NCBI RefSeq assembly: GCF_043290135.1
Contig: NC_134709.1
Span: 70,422,456 to 70,486,455, forward strand
Origin: Rhipicephalus microplus
Taxonomy: Eukaryota > Arthropoda > Arachnida > Ixodida > Ixodidae
Direction of reading: 5' to 3'
DNA length: 64,000 bases
Position 1 is the stretch's first letter. Each line of letters begins with the position of its first letter. This document shows positions 34,737-47,149 of the stretch, piece by piece. Position numbers and translations under genes: made by a program. The notes beneath the pieces were generated by a model, which saw only the letters and a program-made list of their open reading frames with translations, did not search any database and was not told where the DNA came from.

Positions 34737-34782
34737 CGCCGGAATCTGAAATATCGAGCGCACTTTGCCCGTGCTATAGCCG

Positions 34783-35968
34783 CATCTTCCATTACTCGCA
34801 GCACGGTTTCCGGAAATTATTTTCGTGTGAAACACAACTAGTCACGTTTACTAACGATCTGCATGTATATCTTGATTCAGGTTTTCCGACTGACTGTATA
34901 TTTCTAGATTTTGCAAATGCATTCGATAAAGTAAATCACCAGCTACTATTACATAAACTCCGCCATTTGAAAATTGATCCACAAGTACTACAGTCTATCC
35001 GAATCTTTCTTGCTAACCGCACGCAGTTTGTATCCATCAACGAAACTGACTCTCCCGAGGTGGCGGTACATTCAGGAGTACCTCAGGGTTCTGTGCTGGG
35101 GCCTTTACTGTTTCTAATATACATTAACGACCTGCCTTCTAACATTTGTTCTCCAGTTTGCCTTTTTGCTGATGACTGTGTGCTTTACCGCAAAATTACT
35201 AACGATACTGATATTGCCTGTCTACAATCCGACCTTAACAACAATATTTCCTGGTGTAACCTCTGGCACATGGATCTTAACGTTTCTAAATGTAAATCAA
35301 TGAGAATTTCGCGTAACAAACTACCTAGCCCTGATTACTTTCTTAAAGATACCTTACTAGAGTCAGTTGAATCATACAAATATCTCGGTGTGCACATAAC
35401 CAATAACCTATCCTGGGCGCGCCAAATTGATTATGTAACATCTAATGCAAACCGCATGCTAGGCTACTTGAAAAGAAATTTCTCGCTGTCCCCGTCTTCC
35501 TTAAAAAAGCAGCTATATATAACCTACGTGCACCCTAGGCTTGAATTTGCTTCCTCAGTTTGGGACCCTGGCTATGTAACACTATCTAATAAAATTGAAG
35601 CTGTGCAAAACTGCTCCGCGAGGTTCATACTTTCTAGCTATCACCGCACTTCCAGTGTTACTAACATGAAATCCAGCCTTGACCTTGCTACTCTTGCTAC
35701 TCGCCGGAAACTTGCTCGCCTTTGTGTGCTGCGTAAAGCGTATCACCATAACCCCATACTTAAATCACGTTGGCTAAACCCTCCTTTTTTCCTATCTGAA
35801 CGCCTCGACCATCATTACAAGGTTCATATTCCGCGCCAAAACACCGTAACATACTCCCATTCTTTTTTACCAAAAACACGCCATGATTGGAACAACCTGC
35901 CTGCGTCACTAGTCACGATTACTAATCATGAACGCTTTCGGGCGGCACTCGAAAATTTTATGCATTGA
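34783..35968 (+). pseudogene. CR1-like LINE, 5'-truncated RT with a long uninterrupted frame
   Basis: LINE similarity begins about 34783 (FHYSQHGFRKLFSCETQLVT). It runs without a stop to 35968 through motif A (DCIFLDFANAFDKVNHQLLL), motif B (SGVPQGSVLGPLLFLIYIND) and motif C (CLFADDCVLY, Phe instead of Tyr). After these come ESYKYLGVHITNNLSWARQI, YVHPRLEFASSVWDPGYVTL and SSYHRTSSVTNMKSSLDLAT. The fingers/endonuclease half is missing, so it is a truncated insertion, but all three catalytic Asp positions are present and no frameshift is seen. The open frame begins upstream at 34673 in non-LINE sequence, which is a fortuitous fusion. It is related to but clearly different from the 23.35-24.75-kb copy. 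Confidence 0.88.
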
Positions 35969-36343
35969 TGTGCTCAACGCATTTTTTTTCCCTGGTTTTG
36001 TTTGCTGCTGTTCGGTTACCGTTCATTTGTGTATCGCAGATACGTTGTGCCATGTTGTAATTTTTTTTCAGTACTTTCTTTGTGTGTTAGATCGTCATTA
36101 CGGCATTTTTTTGTCGCGGTGCTTCCTTGTTTGATTTTTTGATTCCTTGTTTGATTTGTCGCGGTGCTTCCTTTTTTTTAGATATTGTGTAAGCGTTGTC
36201 ATTTACACGTTGTTCTCGAGTGTTGTACGCATGTACTGAATGTGATTTGTTTTTCAAGTTTCAATCGTATTTTTTGTCTTCTAAACCCACTCCCCTCTAT
36301 AATGCTGTATGCCCTGAGGGTACAATAAATAAATAAATAAATC
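35969..36343 (+). mobile_element. 3' UTR and (AATA)n tail of the CR1-like LINE
   Basis: T-rich 3' UTR ending CCCTGAGGGTACAATAAATA then ATAAATAAATC (36313-36343). The terminal block resembles that of the 23.35-kb copy (GAGGGTAACA plus AAATAAATAAAT), which ties the two to one superfamily. It contains a local duplication TGTCGCGGTGCTTCCT (about 36110-36172). Confidence 0.75.
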
Positions 36344-36349
36344 ACGATA

Positions 36350-37840
36350 AAGTGTTTTTTTGGGGGGGGGGGGAGGTGGGCATTGACTAGAAAACAAAAG
36401 AGGTGGGGCTAATCATACCCGATCCACCAGCAATTTCGCCTTAGTGCATAGCATCTACAAGACTTGATGCCATAAGTCAGTTACAATTGTGCATCTGAAG
36501 GTATGCGACGCTGAAAGCTTAGGAAGCAGACTAATAGAATTGTGTTGTACAGAGTGGTAAAACTGTACCTCCTACCGTGGTTGTTTGGTGAGCATATACC
36601 TTATCTGGTAGAGATGTGGCTTTGATTGCCGGCCAAAGGGGCTGCATTATGATGGGGGTGAAACACTGTGATATTTTTCCGTTTACATTTTTATGCACGT
36701 TCAAAACTTTGAGTGGTGAAAACGGATCCCGATTACCTGAATACCGCGTTCCTCATAATCATAGCCTGGTTCAACATACCAAACACCAGAAATTGCTAAT
36801 ACATTAGAGCAAATCTGTTACGGACAAGGATTGCCATGTGTCGTAGATAAAACTTGTCATCACCTTGAATTCGCACTCGCTCAATGAACGCCCAACCATT
36901 CTCTACAGGTGGTCTAACAAGAGAAGCCCTAATGTGTACACCAGCTCTGCTGTGAACAATCCTTGCGTAATATATCGCAAGCCGAGCTAATTTTGTCTTG
37001 CTGCAATTACTAATCACATTTGCGGAAGCTATGTTTGTTTTCATCTACCTCGCTCTTTGCAATCGACTATAAGTTAGCAGGACATACTGTGTTCGTTATC
37101 TTTCCTGCAAGGCTAAACCGGAGGTTTGGTGAAGAAACCTGCGATCAAGAAGTCTTCTCATTAGTCGCAGTTTGCTGATATAGTTGGCAAATTATTCAAT
37201 GTAAACTTCTTCAAAATTTAAATCAATAGGTATATATTTATGGCACATCAACATTATACGTTAATTATAACCTCTCATGCAGTACCCTATGAATGCCGTA
37301 ATCATGCAAAGCTGGCGTCTTTGCAGCTCCTTATAAATGAATCACTCCTATATATTCAGAATATAGAGACGTGTGAAGCTGAGACATACGGAATAACATT
37401 GCTTGCTTGAAAGAAGAATTATAATGAGCAGCACAAAATACTTGTATACGATTACGGCACCATGAAGTTAAGGGCACGTTTTCAATGGCAAACACAATAT
37501 ATGTGCCTGTTAGCTCTCAGCAACGTGATACGGTCATAATTACAAATATCTACCATGGAGTACGGATGCCCTAAGATGATAGTTGACGCCTAAATACCTC
37601 GATGAGGTTGAGTGGTTCATTACGCAATTGGACTTCCTTTTTTTTATGCGCACGAAATAGTAGTATAAAAAACCAAGATAAAGTTCAAAAGTGAAGTATT
37701 ACTGGCCGACGTCCACACCTACAGAGTGACAGCAAGAAGGATTGCTCGAACGTACAGTCGGTGAAGACTGGTTCGAAAGTACCATTGGAGATAACAAAAT
37801 ATTATTGTCTTTATCGTGGGCTAAGCGGCCCCTATATTAG
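36350..37840. other. Unassigned spacer
   Basis: A G-run at 36362-36373 directly follows the LINE tail. No gene or element was recognised in the rest. Confidence 0.45.
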
Positions 37841-37848
37841 CACTCAAT

Positions 37849-38241
37849 TTATAAAAAGCCATCGACAGCAGTCAGATTAAGGAGGGAGCTAAGAACTGCC
37901 TCAAATCTGACAAGTGAACCTTGAGAAAGACTGGATGGCATGCCTCCTGTGAGGAAGCTATTTACACTTTCACGTTCGCTTTCTTTTTCGGCACCTAGGC
38001 TTCTTTCCGCTACTTCAGTGAGCGAAGAATGTCGGCCTGGGCCAAGGATTGTAGGTAGCAGTGTTTTTCCCAAAGACCTTCGGGACTACGCCCTCAATGA
38101 CGGTCATCAGGGAAGTGGCCAAGCGGCTAACGGTCGCGCTGACACGGGGCATCCCCGCCTCTTTCAGGGGAACAGCGCGGAAAGCCAAATGCGATAGCAC
38201 ACCATTTTCACATCCTGCAAATGCACTTGCACTGTCTGGTG
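37849..38241 (-). pseudogene. Possible host-gene terminal exon with one frameshift; RhoGAP-like at best
   Basis: On the minus strand a good acceptor-like sequence (pyrimidine-rich tract, then CATTTGCAG ending at about 38219) precedes an open reading with NGVLSHLAFRAVPLKEAG, RLATSLMTVIEGVVPKVFGK and then, after one extra A in a five-A run near 38065, TLLPTILGPGRHSSLTEVAE and SLSQGSLVRFEAVLSSLL, to a stop at 37849. The composition is protein-like throughout and changes frame only once. The -VFGKTLLP- stretch vaguely recalls the -VFGPTLL- motif of RhoGAP domains, but the Pro is Lys and the rest does not align well by eye, so the function is unknown. The extra A could be a homopolymer sequencing error or a pseudogene mutation. 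No other exon was found nearby. It could also be an unknown transposon fragment. Confidence 0.28.
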
Positions 38242-38244
38242 CGT

Positions 38245-38570
38245 GACAAAAAAGAAAATAAAAAAGCAGTTGGCAGGAGATACAGTGATTCACTGAATGA
38301 GTGTTTGCCCAGCCGGAGAGCATCATGTATTGGGAGCAGTACCGTGGTAATCTTTACGACGACGTCACTACAAAAAAGGAAAGGTTGGGATTCCTGCAGC
38401 ACCTATGTATTCATTTTGTTTATTTTACGTGCTGAAGCCTCAGTGAGGATATTAAAGGAGCAGTAAAAGAACAAAACAACAACAACAAAAACAAATCAAC
38501 GTTCACGAGCAGGTGTTCAGAAATTCTTGAAGTGGTCGAGGAAGAACACTTCCGGGGAACAAATGCAAAG
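38245..38570. other. Unassigned spacer
   Basis: AT-rich, with a CAACAA-rich patch at about 38475-38490. No gene was recognised. Confidence 0.4.
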
Positions 38571-38574
38571 CTTC

Positions 38575-39435
38575 TGTAGTTGAAGGCAAAAAGCTGTATC
38601 TGAACATGTCAGTGTGTGTGAAAAAAAGTTGTAATTTAGAGGCATGGTCACTCCTTGTGTCCAAAGATCAAGAAAATTTCATATATGATTTGAAAGCACC
38701 AAAATGAGAATTGATTAAATTATGCGGATATTTTCGCAAGAGTAGTGAGACCTGGCTGTAGAAGGAAATTTGTTGGAGAAAAATTCCTGCCATATCTCTT
38801 ACATATAACACGCTAAGCTATTTTTTGAATCAATTCTAGTTTCTTGGTGGCTTATTTCTTATTGGGGTTTCAAACCAGACTATCGTATTCGAGAACGGCA
38901 CGAATAAGAGTTTCGTAGGTAAACAGCCTAGTTTCTAAGGAAAAAGAAGGAGCGTTCAACGTAAATAATTTAAACTCTTAAGGGCTTTGTTGCATGCGAA
39001 ATCAATATGTCTAGACCATAATAAATTGTGAGGCATAATGGTACCGAAGTACTTCAATGTGGACATCCCTAATAAACTAACATTGTGAAAAGCATAGTCC
39101 AACGTCAACGGGTAGAAACGCCTGATAATAACATAACGACTGTTTTGGAGAAGTTAATATTCTTTTGTTAAGATTAGGACGAGCTAGAAAAATGAGAAAA
39201 TGAATTGTTAAGAAAGGCATGATCCAATAGAGATTTAGAATATGATACATGATGCAGTCATCTGCCAAAAAGCGTATTTTCACAGAAGTGTGCGAGCGTA
39301 GGTCATCAGTATGAAGCAGGAATAAGAATGCTCCAAGCACAGTACCTTGCGGAACTTTTGGTAAAACCGGCATTGAAGGTGAGTTAGCAGAACCAAAGCA
39401 CACACAGAATAAGAAGCTCAGGTTGTTGGTGTGGT
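38575..39435 (-). pseudogene. Degenerate LINE reverse transcriptase fragment (CR1/L2-like)
   Basis: Minus strand. Near the upstream end, LPKVPQGTVLGAFLFLLHTD (about 39365-39306; motif B) and IRFLADDCIMYH (about 39280-39245; motif C, Leu for Tyr) identify a non-LTR RT. Further down, in other frames, are TYETLIRAVLEYDSLV (about 38915-38870), KLELIQK (about 38846) and LLQPGLTTLAKISA (about 38760-38720), the usual C-terminal landmarks. Several frameshifts and stops make it dead. No tail was recognised at 38.57 kb. At its upstream end it meets the gypsy gag of the opposite strand within ~20 bp (39435-39450). Confidence 0.72.
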
Positions 39436-39444
39436 GGGTCAAGT

Positions 39445-40370
39445 GGGAGCTGTTTGCGGACTTGTCCGGAACCCGCCAAAGACTGCCAGCGAATTTCTCA
39501 TCGAGTCTGTGACTATATAAAAGGCGCTTGAGTTGTGGACAATGCCGTACAACAACCTCGCCTCATTCAACTGCGCCGAAGCTTTCATCACCGATAACCT
39601 GCGTGAGACCATAAGACTGATCATGCAGGAGGAGCTGTGCAAGCTGTTACTTCAACGCTGCCTCAAGCTAATTTGATTGCCGACATTGTCCGCGAAGAAG
39701 TTCGGCAGTCGCTTGAAATCTCTGAAGCACCACAGCCTGAACCAGGAGCTATGGGCTACGCCACTGTAGTGCGCCATCGCACTCCAGGGCCACGTCGGGA
39801 CACTACCTCGCCACAGTTCTACCGCCAGACACCGCCGCCACTACCACCGATGCCATGCCACCCAACTGCGGGCCAACCCTCCCCTTCCAGGAACACTGCC
39901 GTCTAAATCACCCCTGACTACCACCCAATGTGCTGCCACTGTGGTGAAGCCGGGCACATGCATCGCCACTGCCAGTACCACCAGTAGGGACTACGTGGTT
40001 TCGCCATCGACGCGCTGCGTCTATAGTGGGGTGGAAGACCATGTGACGCTATCGACCATCTCACCGGAGCGCAGAGGACACCCCAGGGATCTTCTCGTTC
40101 ACCCTCTCTCGGCCGCTACATGCCACCGCACCGTCGGCACTCGGCAGTACACTGGCCCAAACCGGGGCCAGTCACCTAGCCCATTTAAGAAAAACAAAGA
40201 GCAGTAATCGACGGAGGTGCGGATGCTGCGCGAAAATCTATTGAAGATACTCCGCCGATTCCGATGACGCGACGATACCTCAAGAACCTGCCGCACCCCG
40301 AACGCAGCTCCGATGTCTATACTTTGCGGTCAGCAGAAGACCTGATGACGTAACGCAAGGCAACGAACTA
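39445..40370 (+). pseudogene. Second gypsy copy: gag remnant with intact-looking zinc knuckle
   Basis: Related to the element at 1-6483. In successive frames it gives TASEFLIESVTI and NLRETIRLIMQEELCKLL (about 39590-39650), then ADIVREEVRQSLEISEAPQP (about 39679-39740), which parallels AGIVREDVLQSLEVSEAQQP at 0.47 kb. The zinc knuckle CCHCGEAGHMHRHC is complete (about 39933-39974). The linker at 40.2 kb (LRENLLKILRRFR) matches the first copy. Stops and frameshifts are frequent. There is no LTR upstream; the element starts abruptly at the LINE fragment. Confidence 0.8.
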
Positions 40371-41340
40371 GCGACCTCGACGTCCTCATCGACTGCCACA
40401 GTGTCACAGCTCTCGTCAGCACCGGAGATGACTATTCCGTCATCAGTAGAACGTTCACCACGAAGTTGAAGAAAGTTAGGGCCGCCTGGGAATACACCGA
40501 AATCCTACTGCCGGAGGATACCTAGTTATTCCGGCAGGAACGTGCACAGCCAGAGTCGCTATTAAACACCAAATTTCCCTCGCGAGCTTTGTCGTACTAC
40601 AGCATTGATCAAGAGGTGTCATCCTTGTCATGAACTTCTTTAACATTCATGGGTCCGCCATCGACACGAGAGATCCCGGCTGCGGCGGCTGCATTTCCGA
40701 TGGAGGCGGAAATGTTGTAGGCCCGTGTGCTCAGATTTGGGTCACGTTAAAGAACCCCAGGTTGTCATAATTTCCGGAGCCCTCCACTACGGCGTATCTC
40801 ATAATCATGTAGTGGTTTTGGGACGTTAAACCCCACATATCAATCATCAATCAATCGACACGAGAGCTAAGTCGATAACAGTATCCACAGAAACAGCACT
40901 GCCACTGCGCACGCCGCCAGAAAGCAAAGCCTTGAATGTGCTCGATGAAGTGCTCATATCACCTCGCTCAAGCCTCACCATTTCCATCGGCACTCCAAAA
41001 CCAGAAGATTTCAAAGGCGCCGTTGCAGGCAATCACCACCTGTTGGTCAACCGGGCTATTTGCGTCGCAAAAAGAATCACTGAGCTCTGTGGAGGAAAAC
41101 CAACTGTGATGCTCATGAATTACAACAATGTGTACAAGCATGTCTTCAAAGGCACAACGGTTGCCTACATCGAACATTGGACGCCAGCAACGCTTTCGCC
41201 GTCACCGATTCTGCCGAATCTACTCCGGGGACTCAAACCCTTCAGCCAGCTTTTGACGTTATACCAAGCCTTCCGACGCATAAACAAGAACACCTTAAAA
41301 ACCTGCTCCTGAAACACAATAACTGTTTTTCGTCGTCGTC
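40371..41340 (+). pseudogene. Second gypsy copy: protease, split by a SINE, catalytic Asp lost
   Basis: The N-terminal half (40.37-40.66 kb) reads DLDVLIDCHSVTALVSTGDD then YSVISRTF, where the catalytic DTG has become STG. It then has a stop and frameshift before KFPSRALSYYS. A SINE occupies 40673-40853. The C-terminal half continues at 40867 with the protease-RT linker (DEVLISPRSSLTISIGTPKP, NNVYKHVFKGTTVAYIE), which matches the first copy at about 2955-3170. One copy of the 13-bp target duplication is element sequence, showing that the SINE landed in the already inserted retroelement. Confidence 0.8.
40673..40853 (+). mobile_element. 5'-truncated Ruka-type SINE with 13-bp TSD, inside gypsy protease
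   Basis: It begins at ATCCCGGCTGCGGCGGCTGC, i.e. just after the B box, so the whole tRNA-like promoter head is missing. The body is well preserved (AGGCCCGTGTGCTCAGATTT, GGGACGTTAAACCCCACATA) and ends ATCAATCATCAATCA. The target duplication ATCGACACGAGAG is at 40660-40672 and 40854-40866. The duplication at a truncated copy indicates incomplete reverse transcription at insertion, not later deletion. Confidence 0.94.
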
Positions 41341-42420
41341 AAGAATTCGATAAACCCCTGTAATGAAACATCATCTTGTAAGAGAAGAGAATGCTACGCC
41401 ACTCCGTCAGAGCCCGTACAGAGTTTCAACGTGAAAACAGTAGGCCAAAAACGCTGTCATCACTACACCAGACGGCATCTTAGAGTTCAAAGTCGTGCCC
41501 TTTGGTCTTTGCTCGCTGCCTGCAATATTCCACCGTGTTTTGGACACCATGCTGGCAGAATTGAAGTGGCAGACTTGCCTCGTGTACTTGGATGATGTCG
41601 CTGGCTTTTCCACAAGCTTTGACAAGCATCTGCGGTACTTCGACGCTGTAGTTTGAGCAATCAAGACCTTCAGGCTTACTCGGAAGCCAGAAAAGTGCCA
41701 CTTTGCATACGAGGAACTCGGATACGCCCTGAGCCCCAAAATACAACCACCATTGCTTCATTCCCGCTACCCACCGCAAAAAGACCTGTGCGCCTATTAC
41801 AGGCGTTTCGTCAGAAATTTTGCCCAAATTGCCAAGCCACTCACTAACCTTACAAAGACTGACATCGATTTCAAGTGGGAAACGCCACAGGAGGAATCAT
41901 TTCAAGAACTAAAGTGACGCCTACAGAGACTGCCGATACTTGCGCATTTCGACGAAGACGTCGACACGGAAAACACCAACAAAAGCAGTTGGGGTTCGGA
42001 ACGGACCTGGTTCAGAACGTTGACAGACTTGAAAACGTCGTCAGTTATTCTAGCAGGTCGCTATCTGCAGCGAAACTCAGCTATTGCACAACGAAAAAGG
42101 TCTTGCCGTCTTCAGAGATACCTCCTAGTTTAACCCCAATCTCTGCGGCAGACATTTCAAAGTTGTGAGCGACCTCCACACCCTATGTTGGCTAGCTAAC
42201 CTGAAGGAGCCTTCAAGTCGCCTTGCACGATGGAGTCTGGGACTTAATGAATTCGTCATCACCGTCGTTTACAAGTCGAGGCGAAGGCACTCTGAAGCCG
42301 ACTGCCTGTCTCGTGCCTCCGTTGACCCAACACCGCCGGAAAACATGCATGGCAAATTCTCCTTGGGAACCTTGAGCGTCGATGACTACAGAATGACCGC
42401 GAGCCGACCATGAAATTGGA
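41341..42420 (+). pseudogene. Second gypsy copy: RT (fingers deleted) and RNase H
   Basis: RSPYRVST-like sequence at about 41410-41432 jumps directly to ITTPDGILEFKVVPFGL (about 41460-41510), so relative to the first copy roughly 300 bp containing RT motifs 1-3 and motif A are deleted. Then come CLVYLDDVAGFSTSFDKHL (YLDD at about 41583), KCHFAYEELGYALS and LCAYYRRFVRNFAQI, leading to the RNase H region with ERPPHPMLAS in a shifted frame and RRRHSEADCLSRASVDPTPP (about 42276-42335). Frames change often and the metal-binding residues of RNase H are mostly unreadable. Confidence 0.78.
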
Positions 42421-42660
42421 AGGCTTTGTGGGAAAGGCTGTCGAGGGAAAGACTGTCGTGTTTGCCAAGGTGTTCAAGCGAGAACAGGCGTCGGTTCTCT
42501 TGCGTAACGGCATCCTCGTCACAAAAACTTCTCGTCACGTCAGGCCAACTATACCTCATCGTAGTACCTCCTCGTAGTTGCTGGTTCCAAGCTGTGTTCA
42601 AAGGAAATATTTCCGCCCAGAAACTTTTACATTGAATTCACAAATCTGAATAAATAAAAC
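42421..42660 (+). pseudogene. Second gypsy copy: integrase start, truncated
   Basis: A frame with GFVGKAVEGKTVVFAKVFKR and SVLLRNGILVTKT corresponds to the RNase H-integrase tether in the first copy (about 4737-4900). Coding resemblance ends about 42640, before the HHCC zinc finger, so the rest of integrase and the 3' LTR are absent. Confidence 0.65.
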
Positions 42661-43210
42661 AACCCAGCTATTTAGTACCCTGACACTCCCCCTCATGTGG
42701 ATTATTCTTTCTTTTTCGAAGTCTCAATCTGAAAGCGAGCTCTCGTCTTGGGTACGTATCTGCACGGTCATATTTATTCTCGGCAAAGTAAGTTTCTAAG
42801 CGCTAATGTTCGCGCAGCAAGGGCAATAAACACAAGAATCATTTACGAGTTCGACAGCTGTACACGTGAAAAATGGACGCCCTGGGCCATGTCAGAACTC
42901 TTTTACTGTCGCAAGACCGACAGCTGCTGTTGGCTTCATTCAGAGGAAGTAGCACAGAAACGTGCTCCATTACCTTTCATGAAGCTAGGGTTCCATCAAG
43001 CGTCACAGTTTCTGCTGGCTATTCACGTTGAAGGCAATCGTGATGGCAGTGATAAATAAAGCGGAGGTGGATATGAGACTTCTCCGCGCCGCCCAGCGTG
43101 TTCTCATTGGCTTATACCGCGAAGCGCTACGCAAATGTGAATTCGCAAAGCCGTAAGCCACACCTGGTGACTCGGTTTTCGAAAAAACACGCAAAAATAT
43201 TATATATATA
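42661..43210. other. Unassigned, one 103-codon ORF
   Basis: The plus frame 42748-43059 has several Cys and Trp (CTREKWTPWAMSELFYCRKT) but no signal peptide or known domain. Probably chance. Confidence 0.35.
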
Positions 43211-43215
43211 TATTG

Positions 43216-43327
43216 GAAAGTAGATGCGCTGTCACATAAGAACTGTTTATTGTGCCGAAGTTTCGACGGGGTCCCGTCGAAACGCCGGCACAATAAACAG
43301 TTGTTATGTGAAAGCGCATCTACTTTC
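43216..43327. repeat. 112-bp near-perfect palindrome (snap-back element)
   Basis: The left arm (43216-43271) begins GAAAGTAGATGCGCTGTCAC. The reverse complement of the right arm (43272-43327) begins GAAAGTAGATGCGCTTTCAC. The arms agree at 51 of 56 positions and meet with no spacer at GACGGGG/TCCCGTC. Both arms contain CAATAAACAG or its complement. There is no coding capacity. It may be a foldback element or the head-to-head junction of two element ends. Confidence 0.92.
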
Positions 43328-43362
43328 ATATTTATAACCTTGCGGCAACCAAAGTTGTTCTT

Positions 43363-46130
<2,768 letters not shown>

Positions 46131-46164
46131 TATTTGATTTGATTTGATTTGATTTGATTTATTT
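46131..46164. repeat. (GATTT)n pentanucleotide repeat, possible LINE tail
   Basis: About six GATTT units followed by TATTTACC. On the minus strand this reads as an (AAATC)n tail at the end of a T-rich stretch (46430-46165), which would suit the 3' end of a truncated LINE. No coding part was recognised to confirm it. Confidence 0.6.
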
Positions 46165-46169
46165 ACCTA

Positions 46170-47095
46170 CGTGATAAAACACGTCGCATAGGTGGTTTGG
46201 TGTAAACGGAAAAACGCTGACTGTGACAGCTTGACTAGCCCTTTCACCCAGAAAAAAAAGTTACAGTTACAAAATAACAAAAATATTACAGAGATCGAAA
46301 AGCGACAAAACAGAAGAAAACGCGCGTGTGGCAGCAAATATTTAAAAAAGCAACTCAGAATTGCATACAAGACTATTCCTAACAAAGAAATGTATGAAAC
46401 AAAGTAATCAAACCAGCAATCACCAAGCATTTATGAAAAACGGAATTAGCACATTTAATTTAATAACTCAGTTTTAGATAATAAACATAGATTATCAATA
46501 GTTACTTTCCATTTATTCCTCACACTTGATAGAAGGTAATCCAGTGTTTCAAATCCACAAATAATGCTTCGAAGTGTTTCCCTACAAATGAACTATCACG
46601 AGCTCGAGAAAACGAAGTCACCAGCTAGCCGTGGTAAGTGGTTATTCAGCTATTTATAGCAAAAAGAAAAAAGAAAACAATGTTAATGTCAGCATGCCGC
46701 TCAAGTGTGCTCATCTCGTGGGAAGTAAATCACGTCTTTGCTGTTCTTACACTCAATCACCCACCCTAGTTCCCTGAAACCCAGCCACTAAAAACTTTGC
46801 TTTCGTGACAATGAATCCTTCGTATCGCACGCATTCTGCCTATAATTTATTTACAATTGGCGACCCAATACGCTGACTTTTGTGTGTTTGTGTTTAACAA
46901 AACTTGGAACGATTAACAGCACAGTAAATACTGCTGTTGCACAGTTGTGAGATACGAGTGACGTCGCGAAGCAAAATCACGCCTAAAAATGTCGGCATCT
47001 AGAAGAAGACGGTGTGTGTAGTTTACTATGCGACAGACATAAGCGGGTTGGCTTTGTAGGGGTTTAAAATATGAAATATGATATAAAGCAATATT
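46170..47095. other. Unassigned spacer
   Basis: Overlapping frames of 71-87 codons near 46.2-46.4 kb on both strands are AT-driven. Nothing was recognised. Confidence 0.35.
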
Positions 47096-47096
47096 T

Positions 47097-47112
47097 CTAT
47101 TTATTTATTAAT

Positions 47113-47143
<31 letters not shown>

Positions 47144-47145
47144 GG
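47097..47145. repeat. (TTTA)n repeat, possible tail of a minus-strand LINE end
   Basis: TTTA units with one interruption (TTAA). Read on the minus strand, it is an (AAAT)n tail following GTACGCAGTAGTATACC, an arrangement like the CR1 tails at 23.35 and 36.34 kb, but no RT sequence could be read upstream (47.15-47.7 kb). Confidence 0.6.
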
Positions 47146-47149
47146 TATA

